DNA of 64,000 nt from Echinococcus granulosus. Taxonomy: Eukaryota > Platyhelminthes > Cestoda > Cyclophyllidea > Taeniidae. Location: positions 1,000,347 to 1,064,346 of the forward strand of contig NW_020170400.1 in assembly GCF_000524195.1 (NCBI RefSeq), given 5' to 3'. Below, piece by piece: positions 38,941 to 50,100 of the stretch; the stretch's first letter is position 1, and each line of letters starts with the position of its first letter. The notes beneath the pieces are model-generated. The model was not told where the DNA came from, made no database searches, and saw only the letters and a program-made list of their open reading frames with translations. Both the position numbers and the translations under genes were made by a program.

Positions 38941-40341
38941 TCTGATCTGTAATTATTATTTCATAATGTCTAAAATTACAAAAGCAGAAGTTATAAAAGG
39001 GTTAGAAGTAGCAAAACGGTTTTTCAAACCAGAAAACTCTTGATTTGACATAATACGAAATAAGTCGGATATGAGGGAATCATAATAAAAAAGAGACTAA
39101 GATTAGTTTTGCAGTGCAAAAAATTTATTATACAAAAAGCGAATCCTGTTGCACAAAAATATAGTAAGCTTATTCAAGGGGTGAATATGATATAGATGTG
39201 TAGAAACCGATGTGACAATGGAAGACAAGCCAGAGCAAGAACACAGCATCGAAATTGTAAATAAAATGTCTTAAATGTTAAAATGTATAGATTAAATAAA
39301 TTAGGTAATATATTTGAGGCAAAAGTTGTTCTGGAAGAATCCACTAAAACCTGGAAACATCTGAAGTTATCCATTAGCACAGGTTATGTAAAATGTAGTT
39401 AAGTGGCCTATTATAACATGCGTAAAATACCCCACTGAAAATTAAAAGACTATAAATGCGCAACATATAAAACTTAACAAAAAAATTATAAAAAAAGTAA
39501 AAGCGGCAAGTTCCTTAAAAGTACGCTAAAAAATTGCACTGATATTTTAAACATAAGTATAGGTACCCACTAAACACCAAAGGTCTTAATGTTAGTAATT
39601 ACAAAAGTTACAGTGCCTTAATGTGCCTTTAAAAGCAGGAGTGGAAAGTTGAATCGAACATCTTGGTGGAGCAGCGGTCAAAATCCGCGTACAGAGCAAG
39701 AGCTCGGCGTCAGGGTTCCCCTAAACTTGCACCCATTAGTACCGTTACTAAAAAACAAATGTGCTCTTGCTAATTATGTTCCTTAGTTCTAGGAGTATGA
39801 AGGTCGGAAAAAAGGAAATAATCAAGGAGCATGTACAGAGGCATTTAATGAAATCGTCTGTCAGCAGGAATGAAGGGAATTAAAAGCTGGTAAATAAATT
39901 GCATTTTTTAATATGTCATTCTTTAATAAAAACAATGATATAATATGAATTAGCATAGCGCAAATGGGTAGCCACAATATAGTCATACTTAGGGGGCTGA
40001 TTTAGGCCTTGTAAAGGTGCTGAACTTACCTTGGCATGTTTGATGCAAACAATGGTGTTTTTAACTACCTTTTGCTAATTTATTTTACCTACTAAAGCTT
40101 TTGAAAGTTAACGGCAATTTGCAAAATGCAAAATTTTTGAGCTTACAGAGCGGATTTTTGTTAGCTTTTCTCACGTTAGTGTGTTTTTATTGTTATGCAA
40201 AAAAGGGCGTTTTAGTGATGATTTTGATTATCTGCAGCAAATTTTGCTGGTCGTGTTAGTACGCTGAACTCTCTACCGGAAGAAATAAGGGTCGGCGCAT
40301 ATTTGTGCATAGCCTGAGAGCACAAAATATCGCTCTGTGAT
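38941..40341. promoter_or_regulatory. Divergent intergenic region between ANKRD50-like and SHP2-like genes
   Basis: The two genes start 1.4 kb apart on opposite strands, so both promoters or 5' UTR exons must lie here or overlap. The sequence is AT-rich. I see no clear core promoter element. A block near 39660-39725 resembles a tRNA-derived fragment but does not fold convincingly. Confidence 0.4.
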
Positions 40342-43300
40342 ATGGCCATCGATTCTCGACGATGGTTTCACAGTGAATTATCGGGATTGGCCGCCGAGAA
40401 GCTTCTTATAGAAAAAGGAGAGCCAGGAAGCTTTCTTATTCGTCAAAGCCACAATAGCCCTGGAAATTTTACCCTCTCCGTCCGGCGAAAAGACTCATTT
40501 GCGCATATTCGTATCCAAAACACCGGTGATTTTTTAAGCTTCTTTGGTGGCGACAAATTTGCTACTCTCCCAGAACTTGTTAATTACTATCGCGAGCACC
40601 CTGATCAGCTAAAAGAAAAAAATGGCTCCATCATCGAACTCCGACATCCTCTTATGGTAGATGATTATTCCAGTGAGAGGTACTGACATCGTTTCTCTTT
40701 TGTTACCCATTAAAGTAGTCTTTTAATATTTCTAAATGTATGAATCTAGTGCGAGGTGGTTTCACGGTCGTCAAACAGCGAATGAGGCCCAAAATCTCCT
40801 TTTGCAAAAGGGCAAATATGGGAGCTTTTTGGTTCGAGAGTCGGTTCGTCAACCGGGATCCTATGTACTCTCCGTTGTTACGGGGGACAGCAATGTTTCT
40901 CACATTCTCGTTAACCATTTGCCTAATTCGAAATTCGATTTGGGCGATGGTCATGAATTTTCGTCTCTTGGTCAACTGATTGATCATTACACCGCCTTTC
41001 CCATTATGGTCAAAGATGGACATCTAATCTGTCTTAAACAAGTAAGTATTTTGTGCATGAAGTTTAATGTATGAAGGTGTCTTTTCCTCTATCTGTGACT
41101 ACATAGTGTAGAGATCCTTCCCTTACTGATATTGGAATTTCACGTTATCTTTCTTTTTGTCGCTCTACCAATGATTCGTATCTCTAGTTCGCTTATGAAT
41201 GTTTAAATGACCTCACAGGTGTGATAGTGTACTGCATGTACTGCTGAAGTTGTTTTACTGCTGGTGGAAAAACTCATAACTCCTAATTTTATCTCGTCTG
41301 CAGTGAGGATGGTCAATTCATGGACGTTCAGTACTGCCACTTTATGAAGTTCCTTTCTTCTCTGTGGTTTAAAGCATCAATCTTGCAGTTGCTTGTTTAT
41401 CAGTCAGTCATTCTTAAGAATCTTTCCCAAATAACTCATGGATCTTGTCCCTTCCATCATCGCTTCTATCCTATTTAGTACCTTATTTGGTCTATTATCA
41501 GATTCTCGTTACTTGGTGGCGATCCTTTTCTTCAGATCGCTCTACTTTCCTACAAAAAAATATGGCTAACCCTTATGAACGATTCTGACTAGTTGAATTT
41601 AAGTTTCTATCAGTAATTGTCCTAGTAGAACTTGAGGTTAAGATAGTCACCAAAAGCCGGCTCGGTTTGATCGTATCTTTCGTCATAGGTTCCAATGGTA
41701 ACCAAGTGGTCTACCTAAACGTAAGCCTCTTTCAAAACACTAGCAAAAACGGTCAGAAGGTAAAGCAATCAGTTACAATGGTTAAATGACTGTTGCCTTA
41801 CCCATTCTGTAATTGAAGACTTCATCAGATAGGAAAGCATAAAAGCATCCGAATTATTGAAATCCCAAGAGGCTGCTGGTAGAGCTTCATGGTACTGATA
41901 TAAAAGTCAAAACTCATTAATTTTTTATGCCGATGCCTAATTGTTAGGTCTTCCATGAGGCACACGCTAACTGTAGGCTTCACTTTTATAAAACTTCTTA
42001 CCTCTACAAGTAGAAAAATTGGCACTGGTACAGGAGTATCTGTTTCCCTTACCTTAAAACACATCTTAAGGAAGAAGTTAACAGCTGTTCAAAGTCCTGG
42101 ATTTTCTTGTAAGAATTAAAATTAGTATTTTCTTAGCTGCTTAACTAATCCTAGCAGCCTCCAAAAAATAAGGCTTTCTTTACACGATATCTCATATCAA
42201 ATGGATCAGTCCCAATTATAATTACTTGGCCTTCAGTGCGTCAACATTTTCTAATGAACATTTGGATCCGTAGTTCACCACACACGAAGTATGCATGGCA
42301 TTCTGTGCTTTATAAGTGTGGGGTAGTTAGTGGGTCATGTGGAAAGTACTAATGATGTGTTCATTCGGTTAATGAACGCTGTTATACAAGAGCCATTTTT
42401 AATCACAAGTCGGCCAGTAATTCATTAAAAAGTCTCGAGAATGCGCGTTTATGCTTGAGAAAGAAATGGGACCCTTGTTGTTATCTATTGATGCATTATG
42501 TGTAGCAGCCGTTGCGTCTTCATTCACAATAACCATTGCTCGAAGTTGCTCTCGATATAGTAATCTAGATGTATTTTAGTCAACAGTGAGACGTAATTCT
42601 TCGTGATCAAGAATTGTATCCTCCTCAGTGTGATGTCTATCTCGACTTGGAACGATTAATGACTAGAAATAGATTTTTGCTAAAGGTATTTCTGAGCAGT
42701 ATGTTTCATTGTTGCTCCTTTTACAAACTCTGTGGTCCAAATTTTATGCGAAGCTTCCGCATCTTTTACGCCGAATTAAACTCAGTTTGTAAGGTGAAGG
42801 TCGAATCACGTCAAACAAGTTCACCTCGAATGTGCCGATATGGGGATTTGAACTGATCGAAGATGGTAGATAGCACAGTGATTGGGCACTGTACCGATAG
42901 ACTACTAATGCATATGTACGGCTTGTAATACATGTCATTGCATCGAGCTGTCAAATGGCGTTCGAAATTATTTGGACGCTTGATAATGTTATGCGGTTAT
43001 TTCCTTTCTACAATTTTGTTGGTTTTGATTATTTCGGGTTTCTTTCAATCTGAGAAAGCAATGACTGTCTCTGATGTTTGGTAGTTCCATCGTTTCTGGT
43101 CTTGCTGCATTACGTAGCATTAGGCAGATTTCAAGATTGTAGTTCCTATCCAACATCGATGTAGATTAAGTAATCCTCTGTGATCCTTTAGTGTGACATT
43201 CAGGCAGCTAAATTGAGATTGTTGTTCATTTAGAGTATGTTAACTAACTTAGTGCCCAATTCAGCTCCGGAGACGTTCAGTGGTATGTGGTGTCTCAAGG

Positions 43301-45633
43301 CTTATTACGGTCGCATGGATGAGCTGGGAAAATATTAGCCTTGTGTGAGTCGGCCTTTCTGTCTTGTCTTGAGCGCTGTTCTCGATTAGTAGCTCCGCTT
43401 TTAGTTGCCACGGCCTGTAGGCAATGGCCAAGCAGAAAGGGAATTTGTGCGATGAATTGGGATCGTGGGAAGACCACTTTCTATTTCATTAATCGTAGCA
43501 AGTACCGTCGGCTCATGAAATTCCTGTCTATCTCGTCCTCTGTTAGATGAATTGTCTTATAAAAAAAATTGATTCGAGAAAGAGTGCTGAGGGTAAAGGT
43601 AAAGCCAGCCAATGACAGTCAAGAATGCTCCGTCTATAATCTTTCTACAGCCCTTCAATGTGACTCGCCTCAATGTCTCCTGTTTGGACCAGCGTATCAC
43701 ACAGTTAGAGAAGAAGGGTGTTCGAGGAAAGCGTGTTACTGGTTTTTGGGAGGAATTTGAGGAGCTTCATCAGGACGCCCACGAAGGTAGTCGAATGGAG
43801 GGTAGAAGACCCTGTAATTTGGCAAAAAATCGGTACAAAAATATCCTCCCTTTCGATGCCACCCGAGTGATTCTACGCGACGCGGATCCCAACGTCCCTG
43901 GCTCAGATTATATCAATGCCAACTACATCTCCAATCCTGTGAGTGAGAGAGAGGTGGATAGTGTCTGAATCACGTCATCCTCCGATAAGGCATGCTAGTC
44001 TGGATGATATTTTATTATTAACTTACTGAGGGCTTGGAAGACTGGTGACCCGACCAGAGACTGAAAAGACCGATAATTACACTTAACAATTAAATGTATA
44101 AAACCTAAACTAATTGTACTCCTACATTATAGGCCTTTCTCTTAGAAGGTCTTCAGCCTTCAACAACATTAACGAAAGACGAAAAGAAGTCTAAGGAAAC
44201 AGAAATAAACAAAGATAGAGAGGAGGAAGAGAATGAAGGAAATGGGGAGAATGCTAGAGCCAGGAGTCGTCGCGGCCGAGTCTTTTTTTCATCTCGGCCC
44301 CAGTACATCGCTACGCAAGGCGTTCTACCCGGCACCATTGTCGATATGTGGCGCATGATTTGGCAAGAACGCTCCTCCATTGTCGTCATGCTGACGAAAG
44401 AAAATGAACGCGGAAGAGTAAGCTGTCTTATAATTCTCCAACTCTCACTTGATTCTTTATAGAATAAATGCGAAAAGTACTGGCCAACGGAGGTTGAGGG
44501 CTCTCTACTCCTTCCCGTTCCCTTGGGTACTCTAAAAGTCACTCCCATGTCTGAACGCAACCTCATTTCGCATGTGATTCGTGAGCTCAAAATCAGTCTG
44601 CATCAGAGGCTAACTCGGGAGGGGAGGGCAGGAGAGACCGAAAGGGAGGAGGACGACTCATTTACTGTCTTTCTACTTCAATTTCTTGCATGGCCTGATC
44701 ATGGAACCCCTAGTGAACCGTCAGAATTTTTGGACCTCTTGTTCAATATATCTTCATATCAGGTTGGTGATTATATCAGTGACAGGGTGCACATAGGAAG
44801 TATTGGCAGATTAATGAATCATTTTAAACGAGTTCTCCTTCCTGTCCCTTTATGCTAGACGTGGTAAAGTGGCACAAAGAAACAGGAATACCTCTAAGTA
44901 GATTCAGGTATTTCATTTTCAACCCAATAGAATATCCATAGCTTCAGCAAATTCATCTCCCCTTCTTCGTTAGGAGAATATGGAAACCATGGGTCCAATG
45001 ATTGTGCATTGCAGTTCCGGAATTGGTCGAACTGGAACCCTAATTGTCACAGACATGCTTCTAGGCTGCATTCGCGAAGGTGGTCTCCATACTGACATCG
45101 ATATAGCTCGCACTGTCCAAGCCGTCAGAGAGCAACGCTCCGGTATGGTCCAAACCGAAGCTCAATATCGATTCATCTACAAAGCTGTCCAGGAATTTGT
45201 CTCCGGCCTTTTGCTTCGCGTGAAACTTCGGAATGTACGCAGAGGGCCGTTAAACTTGATCCTCTGTCCACCTAGGTGCTCAGAGAGTTCTCCTCTCTTC
45301 TTTCAGGCTTTGAAACCCTTCGGAATTGACTACACCAATTTGAAACAGACGCCACGAAGCGAGGGATGTCTGTGTTGCACGGGGACAGCTACCCTTCCTC
45401 ACTCCTCATCTTTCACTCTCTCCTCTTCGCTGCCTAACTCGTCTCATGGGTTTTGGACTAGCAGAAGCATCAATTGTCAGAGACCTGTGCCACCACCTTT
45501 AGCCCCACCGACAGCATCCACTGAGACTCAAAAAGGTTTCACTTCTGAAGAGACGTCAGTAACGACGACAGCGGCAGGAGCTGGCCCCTCTAGCTCCAAA
45601 CGGTGGTATAAGCTCTCTTCGGCTTCACGGTAA
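40342..45633 (+). CDS. PTPN11: SHP2/Corkscrew-type SH2-SH2 protein tyrosine phosphatase (6 exons)
   Basis: The exons are 40342-40679, 40750-41041, 43651-43938, 44133-44417, 44463-44762 and 44974-45633, in phase, giving 720 residues. The N-SH2 has GSFLIRQS (Arg34) and keeps the autoinhibition contacts equivalent to human Asp61, Ala72 and Glu76 (Asp63, Ala74, Glu78). The C-SH2 has GSFLVRES. The PTP domain has the phosphotyrosine loop [20 protein letters not shown], the WPD loop WPDHGTPS, the P-loop [10 protein letters not shown] (Ala of the usual CSAG is Ser) and the Q loop [10 protein letters not shown]. About 45 acidic/basic residues are inserted before IATQG. The tail has one YTNL motif, equivalent to SHP2 Tyr542, a Grb2 site. 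The protein would dephosphorylate signalling proteins downstream of receptor tyrosine kinases. A GT-AG stretch at 45235-45306 (72 nt, frame-neutral) may be a further intron. The exon 4 acceptor could instead be 44156. Confidence 0.88.
41042..43650. other. SHP2-like intron 2, carrying R3
   Basis: A 2.6-kb phase-0 intron separating the SH2 exons from the phosphatase exons. It holds R3 copy e. No other coding segment was recognised. Confidence 0.7.
42240..42450 (+). repeat. Dispersed repeat R3, copy e
   Basis: GTGTGGGGTAGTTAGTGGG, AATGATGTGTTCATTCGG, GAGCCATTTTTAATCACAAG and GTCGGCCAGTAATTCATT occur in R3 order. Here the CAGT run is largely eroded. Confidence 0.6.
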
Positions 45634-46715
45634 CCAAGGTGAGACTTGAAACCCCACTAGATCGTCTCACAGAAAGCAGAAAAAAGGAGGACTAAAAGCT
45701 TCTTCTGCTTCATTTTAGCGCCATATTAATTTCCTCAGGAGACACTCAGGATCATTCCAGCCGTTGTTGCAACTCCTGCCGTCGTTACCGTTGCATTTTG
45801 TAAACAGGCACTCTCAAACATGTTCTTTGACTCTCAATCCATCAATTTACAGACAATTTCGAGAAAAGAGCAAGCAATAAACTATCCGAGTTAATTTATA
45901 TTTGGCATTCGTTAATGACGTATCATGAAAGAGAAGAACTACCACAAGGCCTCCCAAGGAAGTGGTAAAAATTAGCTAATCTACGGAGTTGGGACGATTT
46001 TTATTCCCACCGGCGTAAGCGTAGCATTCGTTGTAGGGATTGGCTTTGTGCTGCCGTCTGGTCACATCTGTTAAACACAAGCTCACGTTCAGGCCAAGCT
46101 GCCTAACTAAAGTGTCGTCAAAACTTTCTAGCATGAAAGATTTCACTAGTCCGATCAAAAGTGATTTTAGGACCGTAGGAGGAGCAAGGGAAAAGGGGGG
46201 ACGATTCATCATGTTGATTTTGGCCAATTCCGCGATTGCTGTCGAAAGCACGTCGAAATTTCGAGTCGATTACAATAGTGTAAGTTTCGTTGACTTCCAA
46301 AAACCTTTTAAGTCAGCTAACCCAAGGTCAGGATGAGTTGTCTTGCATTTGGTGTAGTAGGTAGATCGAATCCCATCTGGTGAAGCTGTGGATGAAGCCT
46401 TAGGCACTGCATAGTAGCATCGTTTTACCGCTGGTACCTGAGAACGACTACACCTCAATCAGAGGCAGGAGGTTTTCAAAATCCAGAATAGCCCTGGCAG
46501 AGAAAGGCAGAAGATGAATGCATTCCCTGAAGAAGATTGCGGAAGTTAAAGTGAATATGATCTTGGTAGAGATTTTTTATTTAGACTGAAAAATTTAGCA
46601 GTTAACACGGATGGAAGGAAGGAAGGACGAATTGAGGGACGGGTATGCGTGTTCCCAAAATACACCAAAGAAAAAAAATATCCAAATAAAAATGTGCTAA
46701 AGGACCAATGAGTCT
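45634..46715. other. Convergent 3' intergenic region
   Basis: It lies between the phosphatase stop and the RCC1L stop. It may include a short alternative last exon of the phosphatase: an acceptor after TTCATTTTAG at about 45718 opens a Cys/Arg-rich frame ending CRRYRCIL, if the donor CACG|GTAACC is used. A GGAA run lies at 46605-46645. Confidence 0.4.
45876..45881 (+). terminator. Candidate poly(A) signal of the SHP2-like gene
   Basis: A canonical AATAAA 243 nt after the phosphatase stop codon. Confidence 0.5.
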
Positions 46716-46721
46716 TTTATT
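46716..46721 (-). terminator. Poly(A) signal abutting the RCC1L stop codon
   Basis: On the minus strand the stop TGA (46724-46722) is followed immediately by AATAAA. If used, the 3' UTR would be only tens of bases long. Another candidate lies near 46576. Confidence 0.45.
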
Positions 46722-49089
46722 TCAAACAAAGGATTTGGCGATAACCATGGTGTGATCAACACCACAAGCAACTCTCAATGCTTCTGCAGGAAGAGACAAG
46801 GGCATAGGATAGGTCTGAACATTCTTCATCGCATCTTCTGTCGATTTTGTAGAGTTCCGACCCAGTCCAAGGCATGCCAGACCTCCCCTAGGAGCACCCC
46901 AAGACCAGAGAAGACCACAACTCGACCGCGCTATGAAATGATGCAATCCAGGCACTAAATCAGTTATTCTATTGTCAGAGAAAGGCAGAGCAGGAGAGAA
47001 GAGAGCTGGTGGAATAAGAGTTGGTTTCAAGCACTGAAAAGCCTTTGGACCCAGTCCGAGACATCCGAAACCCCAAACAAGAACCTGGAATAGGAAGAAA
47101 AGGAAGTAAACGCGTTTCAACGCAAAATCAACTAACTCACATGACCGTACTCATCCAAGAGGCCACACATTGATCCAGCGGCAGCAACTTGGGTTATCCT
47201 GCCTAGTCTAACGTTGGTGAGACATTGGTGAATGGGAATTTCGGTGGGTTCAAGAACCTGAACCTCATCGCTGGCAGACCAAATTTGACTGTACTCGTTA
47301 TTGCCCCAGCCGAAAACCCGCCCACATTCAGTCAGTGCAAGAACTGTGTCGCCACGAGATGATATTTGCCTTAAAGAGGAAGGAAAAGGCATCCTGTGAA
47401 GGAGCTATAACACGGGTTTCTGCAAATAAATCTCGATAAACCTAAGATGGATGTATCAATCTTTTTCTCCTACTGCAGCTGCTTTCAATTTATCTACATA
47501 AATACCACTTTAAATTCAGCTCGAACCTTCAGTTTTCAAGATCGCTGTCATCGGTTAGCACGAAACCTCTCAATCAAAATATTCACCGTTGCCAAGCCGA
47601 ACAGTTCATTCGTTACTCTGTTTTTAAGTGTTGTCTGCGCTCCTACATTAGGTCTTTCCTCGATAAACTTATTCCACTGCGACTTTGTGAAGACTGTATG
47701 GATGGATAGATTCGAGGATAGAGGGAAAGATGGATTCAGGATGAATGGACAGGTGAATAGGATTAGAAGATAGAAAGATTATGGGATCCAATGGGAATGG
47801 AAGGAAGATACAGGGATGGATTAGAGAAGGAGAGATGAATCTAGAACGGGTGGATGAATCCGAGAGGAGCAAAGCAAGGATGGATGAATGGGATAAGCGT
47901 CAGAATCTGAGACGAAGACATGGATCCGGGGTAAATGAATGAAAAACCAAAAGCACAGTGCTTCGCTACGCCTGGACCTCAGTAACATTTTTACTTCGAA
48001 AATTATTTTATAAGATGTTAAACAGATGTCTGAAAATGAAAATGCACAAAGAGCGAACAGCGTCAACCAATGAAGTGGAAAGCTTTATGGTTATAGAAGA
48101 GAATAAATATAAAACCCACTTAACGTGTAAACCATTCAGATTGCCAGCAATCTTCGTCAACCTATCTACCGAATCTGTTGAACCCAATCCAGTTTGTCCA
48201 TCTGTTGATAAACCAGCCGAAAAAATCTGACCCTCGCTGGACAACACAAGGCTGTGGTCCTGCCCGCATTCTATCTACATTATTTTCATTAAAAATAAGT
48301 CATGCTTAACTCATTCAACTTACCTGTTTAATGGTTTTCAATTCTGGCGGAATCAACACTCTAGTAACCTGAGGATTATCCGCCGTGAAAATTTCTCCTG
48401 CGATAATTTCACGTGCACATTGTCCATAAGTGTTATTCCCCAAACTAAACAGAACCGGTTGTTTTGTATTCATGTTTTGAAAGACGATAATGGAATGGGC
48501 GCGGCCGCAAGAGGACATGAGAGGAAGAAGCTCTTCATCTTGTGGAATTGGAACTATACGCGGTTCCGGGACAACATCAATGCTGAGAGATTCTGATATA
48601 CTACCGTGAATTCGACTGGTCTAATAGACAGTCCTGCCAAAAAGAATTACAGTACCTGAAGCCCCAATTGTCCATCAGAATTAATTCCACAACCATAAAT
48701 AGCTCTTTTCGCTTTATGGTGTGAACATATAAAGATCGTGAAGCCGTACCCACATGAGATTGACTTGACGTCAATCGAGTTAACCAACATATAATTCAGA
48801 TGCGTTGGCACAGATACTGTAAATCTGGGACGATGTGTAGACACTCCTAATAGTAATCGTTAAGAGGTGAACAAAAGGTAAGCCCACTTTTTGGCTCAAC
48901 GTATCTCTTTATTCCAAGCGCACCCGTGGCGGCTACACCAAACCCATAAACTCGTAAAGACTGAGCGGGTGAAAAATGATAGTCCTGGACGCTTGGATGA
49001 GTACTTTGTCTCTGAGTGGATGCGAGTCTGTAGACAATGTTTCTGAGGCAAGAAAACCCAGTAAATCTGAAGAAACCTGACACGAGCAT
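46722..49089 (-). CDS. RCC1L: RCC1L-like mitochondrial RCC1-repeat protein (6 exons)
   Basis: The exons are 49089-48888, 48846-48656, 48620-48324, 48274-48120, 47369-47141 and 47084-46722, with GT/AG borders and matching phases, giving 478 residues (human RCC1L is about 464). The N-terminus is Arg-rich and hydrophobic without acids, as in a mitochondrial presequence. RCC1 blades follow: VYGFGVAATGALG, ISCGYGFT, YGCGINSDGQLG, SCGRAHSIIV, LGNNTYGQC, ECGQDHSLVL, GLSTDGQTGLG, FGWGNNEY, VWGFGCLGLG and the C-terminal VACGVDHTMVIAKSFV, all close to vertebrate RCC1L (WBSCR16). The family assists mitochondrial ribosome assembly and has been reported as an exchange factor for OPA1. The first ATG with an upstream in-frame stop is at 49089. 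Introns of 41 and 35 nt are very short. Confidence 0.88.
47370..48119. other. RCC1L intron 4
   Basis: A 750-nt intron (phase 2), the only long one in this gene. About a third of it is the GGAT-type repeat at 47690-47930. Confidence 0.7.
47690..47930 (+). repeat. Degenerate GGAT/GATG minisatellite
   Basis: Purine-rich DNA with many GGATGGAT, GATGAAT and GGATAGA units, interrupted and imperfect, inside RCC1L intron 4. Confidence 0.7.
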
Positions 49090-49319
49090 TATCAAACAGC
49101 ATCTGAGCCCGACTGACCTTCATCTAATTAATAGCACGAGCGGTAAAACTAAACCATTCCCATGTAATTTTGAAGAGTTCCACTTAATTTGTCCTTGATT
49201 TTGTGCAAATATTAATTTGTTATTTGCCAAAACTATTGTTTACTAAATTCACTATAGGGGTAATTATTATAGTGAATGTGACTTCGGTAATACAGTGTAA
49301 TAATCTCCCTGATCGTTAG

Positions 49320-49600
49320 CCAGGCACAACTGTAGCATCCCGAGACTCCCTGAAGACGAAAGAAGACACAATACTCGGGCAGAATATATATATTCATCAC
49401 AGAGAAGGTGTCTGGGCTATTGGCATGACCCAGAAGGCCAGCCCACCCAGCGAGGTACAAGGGGGCTAGTTCGAAGTACGAAAGTGGTGCCTCATCAGAA
49501 CCGAGGGATAAACCACTATCGTATTACACAACCGACAACTTCTTTCTGGGCACCACATTTTTGGTCAGTTAGAACAGTTGTGATGAGCGTCACTCTGGAC
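49320..49600 (-). repeat. Dispersed repeat R1, copy d (most complete)
   Basis: On the minus strand it contains all R1 blocks: TTGTCGGTTGTGTAATACG, GCCCCCTTGTACCTCGC, ATGCCAATAGCCCAGAC, TTCAGGGAGTCTCGGGA and GCTACAG. It is the closest relative of the copy at the window start. Its outer limits are estimated from the other copies. Confidence 0.7.
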
Positions 49601-49978
49601 CAGCTTCGCTTGCCGCTGAAAACTGCAAGGCTTAGAGTATTTCTAGTCTTGACAAGCCATTTCAGCATGTAAGACTTGTTATTGAAACACAGAGGGTGTA
49701 GGAAGCTACAGACAGCTGGGAGGCCATGCCGCCAAGACGAAGTTTAAGCTGTCGTGTTTAAACGCACACCAAAGCAACGTTTAAGCACCCCCACCCAACC
49801 AAACCGGTAGTAAGGGCCCACCCGCCCCGCCCAGGGCATACAGCACCCTGTCCACTCCGCGCAACGACAACGAGAGCCCCCGAAACCACCCTGTTGAGGA
49901 CCCCATTGAGACGCTCAACTACGAAGAGCTACACCACTACCCCACACCACATACATGACTTTTGACCCCAAATCCATC

Positions 49979-49984
49979 TTTATT
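49979..49984 (-). terminator. Candidate poly(A) signal of DAP3
   Basis: AATAAA on the minus strand, about 117 nt after the DAP3 stop codon. Confidence 0.45.
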
Positions 49985-50100
49985 ATGGAACACCATCCCC
50001 TAAATTTATACGCAATACCTAGCAAGACAAGGGTTTGAGAGTTCATACTCAAACGATTGGAATCTTTACACATCTCCAGCGCAATAATAAACACTACAAT

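Larger units (their letters stand above)
49090..50100. other. RCC1L-DAP3 intergenic region
   Basis: It separates two co-oriented genes. It holds R1 copy d and a C-rich segment (49690-49960) unlike the surrounding AT-rich DNA, and it must contain the RCC1L promoter and the DAP3 3' UTR. Confidence 0.5.

Noticed and set aside
39660..39725. Possible tRNA or tRNA-derived SINE (GGTGGAGCAGCGGT followed by GGGTTCCCC)
   Set aside because: A-box and B-box resemblance only. No convincing acceptor, D and T stems can be formed by eye.
44153..44590. Minus-strand open frame of 145 codons
   Set aside because: It is antisense to phosphatase exons 4 and 5, whose sense frames match SHP2 motifs.
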